Part shown: piece after piece, positions 4,248 through 5,790 of the stretch
Layout of the letters: every line of letters starts with the position of its first letter
Position numbering within the stretch: the first letter of the stretch is position 1
From: RGIG3009 sp045603285
Lineage (GTDB): Bacteria > Bacillota > Clostridia > Oscillospirales > Acutalibacteraceae
Length of the DNA stretch: 5,790 bases
Assembly: GCA_045603285.1 (NCBI GenBank)
Contig: JAZULW010000085.1
Span: 1-5,790 of the forward strand
Direction: 5' to 3'
Translations under genes and position numbers: made by a program
Notes under the pieces: model-generated
What the model was told of the DNA's origin: nothing
What the model saw: only the letters and a program-made list of their open reading frames with translations
The model's database searches: none

Positions 4248-5790
4248 ATGAGTCACAAGTTTGTCTATCTGTTCAGCGAAGGCGACGCGTCCATGCGTGA
4301 ACTTCTCGGCGGTAAAGGCGCCAACTTGGCCGAAATGACCAAGATCGGTTTGCCCGTGCCCCAAGGTTTCACCGTTTCTACCGAGGCTTGCACCCAGTAT
4401 TATGAGGACGGCCGCAAGATCAACGAGGATATCCAAGCTCAAATTATGGAGTACATCGACAAAATGGAAGGCATCACCGGCAAAAAATTCGGTGATCTCG
4501 AAAACCCGTTGCTCGTGTCGGTGCGTTCCGGCGCCCGTGCTTCCATGCCCGGTATGATGGATACCATCCTCAACTTGGGCCTGAACGAAGAAGTGGTGAA
4601 CGTTATGTCCGCCAAATCCGGCAATCCCCGTTGGGCGTGGGACTGCTATCGTCGTTTCATCCAAATGTATTCCGACGTGGTTATGGAAGTCGGCAAAAAA
4701 TACTTTGAAGAACTCATCGACAAGATGAAAGAAGAAAAAGGCGTTACGCAAGACGTTGACCTCACGGCCGACGATTTGAAAGAACTCGCTTCTCAATTCA
4801 AAGCCGAGTATAAATCCAAAATTGGCAAGGATTTCCCCTCCGATCCCAAAGAGCAATTGATGGGCGCTGTGGAAGCCGTGTTCCGTTCTTGGGACAACCC
4901 CCGTGCCAACGTGTATCGCCGCGACAACGACATCCCCTACTCCTGGGGTACTGCCGTTAACGTGCAGATGATGGCGTTCGGTAACATGGGTGACAACTGC
5001 GGTACCGGTGTTGCCTTCACGCGTGACCCCGCGACCGGCGAACCCGGCTTGATGGGCGAGTTCCTCACCAACGCACAGGGCGAAGACGTGGTGGCCGGTG
5101 TCCGTACCCCCATGCCGATTGCCGAAATGGCCGAGAAATTCCCTGCCGCTTTCAAACAATTCCAAGAAGTGTGTGCCATCCTCGAAGACCACTACCGCGA
5201 TATGCAGGATATGGAATTCACCGTGGAAGACGGCAAACTCTATATGCTCCAAACCCGTATCGGCAAACGTACCGCCAAAGCCGCCCTCAAGATCGCGTGC
5301 GACCTCGTGGACGAAGGTATGATCGACAAGAAACAAGCCGTTGCGATGATCGATCCCCGTAACCTCGACACCCTTCTCCATCCCCAGTTCGACCAAAAAG
5401 CTCGCAAAGCCGCTACCCCCGCGGGCAAAGGCTTGGGCGCCTCCCGCGGTGCCGCTTGCGGCCGTGTGGTGTTCACCGCCGACGACGCGGTGGCTTGGAA
5501 CGAACGCGGTGAGAAAGTGGTTCTCGTGCGTTTGGAGACCTCTCCCGAAGATATCACCGGTATGAAAGCTTCGCAAGGTATCCTCACCGTGCGCGGCGGT
5601 ATGACCTCTCACGCAGCTGTTGTTGGGCGTGGTATGGGTACTTGCTGTGTATCCGGTTGCGGCGATATCGTGATGGACGAAGAAAACAAGCAGTTTACGT
5701 TGGCCGGCAAGACCTATGTGGAAGGTGACTACATCTCCATTGACGGTTCCACCGGTAACATTTACGACGGCATTATCCCGACTGTGGATG
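4248..5790 (+). CDS. ppdK: Pyruvate, phosphate dikinase (N-terminal 514 residues; 3' end off window)
   Basis: Cytoplasmic enzyme interconverting pyruvate + ATP + phosphate with PEP + AMP + PPi. In anaerobes it often serves PPi-linked glycolysis or PEP formation. The frame stays open to the window edge, covering about 514 of the usual 870-880 residues. The N-terminal ATP-grasp domain has the GGKGANLAEM segment (K23), VRSGARASMPGMMDT with R93, a glycine loop GTGVAFTR, and nucleotide-binding E323, Q335 and R337. The central phosphohistidine domain has GGMTSHAAVV with the phosphoryl-carrying H455 (codon 5610-5612), the position known from the Clostridium symbiosum enzyme. The C-terminal PEP/pyruvate barrel is missing only because the window ends. 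Length, order and motifs separate it from PEP synthase and enzyme I. Residue 460 is Gly where I recall Ala in C. symbiosum. It is divergent from recA with its own promoter, so the two are probably neighbours without functional linkage. Confidence 0.97.
   Translation, partial: MSHKFVYLFSEGDASMRELLGGKGANLAEMTKIGLPVPQGFTVSTEACTQYYEDGRKINEDIQAQIMEYIDKMEGITGKKFGDLENPLLVSVRSGARASMPGMMDTILNLGLNEEVVNVMSAKSGNPRWAWDCYRRFIQMYSDVVMEVGKKYFEELIDKMKEEKGVTQDVDLTADDLKELASQFKAEYKSKIGKDFPSDPKEQLMGAVEAVFRSWDNPRANVYRRDNDIPYSWGTAVNVQMMAFGNMGDNCGTGVAFTRDPATGEPGLMGEFLTNAQGEDVVAGVRTPMPIAEMAEKFPAAFKQFQEVCAILEDHYRDMQDMEFTVEDGKLYMLQTRIGKRTAKAALKIACDLVDEGMIDKKQAVAMIDPRNLDTLLHPQFDQKARKAATPAGKGLGASRGAACGRVVFTADDAVAWNERGEKVVLVRLETSPEDITGMKASQGILTVRGGMTSHAAVVGRGMGTCCVSGCGDIVMDEENKQFTLAGKTYVEGDYISIDGSTGNIYDGIIPTVD

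Noticed and set aside
4155..5612. A 485-codon open frame on the minus strand across ppdK
   Set aside because: It is antisense to a clearly conserved PpdK frame. Its product is a low-complexity His/Gly/Phe-rich sequence with no recognisable domain, as expected from the complement of biased codons, and it runs through the ppdK leader and promoter.

Overview
The window reads as a chromosomal segment of an anaerobic, Clostridia-type Firmicute, possibly Oscillospirales/Ruminococcaceae-like. That placement is an inference. It rests on a Gram-positive LexA (SOS) box, strong AGGAGG-type ribosome binding sites, a T-box riboswitch, a PpdK closely resembling the clostridial enzyme, and moderately GC-rich genes separated by AT-rich control regions.

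Layout. Positions 250-3927 hold a tightly packed leftward (minus-strand) operon in the order recA, recX, rimO, pgsA. All three junctions are 4-bp ATGA start/stop overlaps. Positions 3928-4247 are a divergent control region. It carries a leftward sigma-A promoter and a perfect 14-bp SOS box for recA, and a rightward extended -10 promoter with a structured leader for ppdK. ppdK (pyruvate, phosphate dikinase) runs rightward from 4248 and is cut by the window edge after 514 codons. Positions 1-249 contain no protein gene. They hold a leftward promoter followed by a nearly complete T-box riboswitch, whose regulated gene lies just outside the window to the left.

How the parts fit. RecA is the recombinase and SOS co-protease, and RecX modulates RecA. 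RimO methylthiolates ribosomal protein S12. PgsA makes phosphatidylglycerol phosphate. The last two have no direct repair role, but the overlaps put them on the same message and probably under partial SOS control. No terminator is visible after pgsA, so operon transcripts may run into the T-box, which also has its own promoter.

The most informative find is the T-box. Its specifier triplet reads UGC (cysteine). The variable base of its UGGN bulge is A, which matches the U73 discriminator of tRNA-Cys. Two independent positions therefore predict that the off-window gene responds to uncharged tRNA-Cys, most likely cysS or a cysteine biosynthesis or transport gene. The rest of the window is conserved housekeeping content, and I saw no evidence of a novel defence or mobile system.
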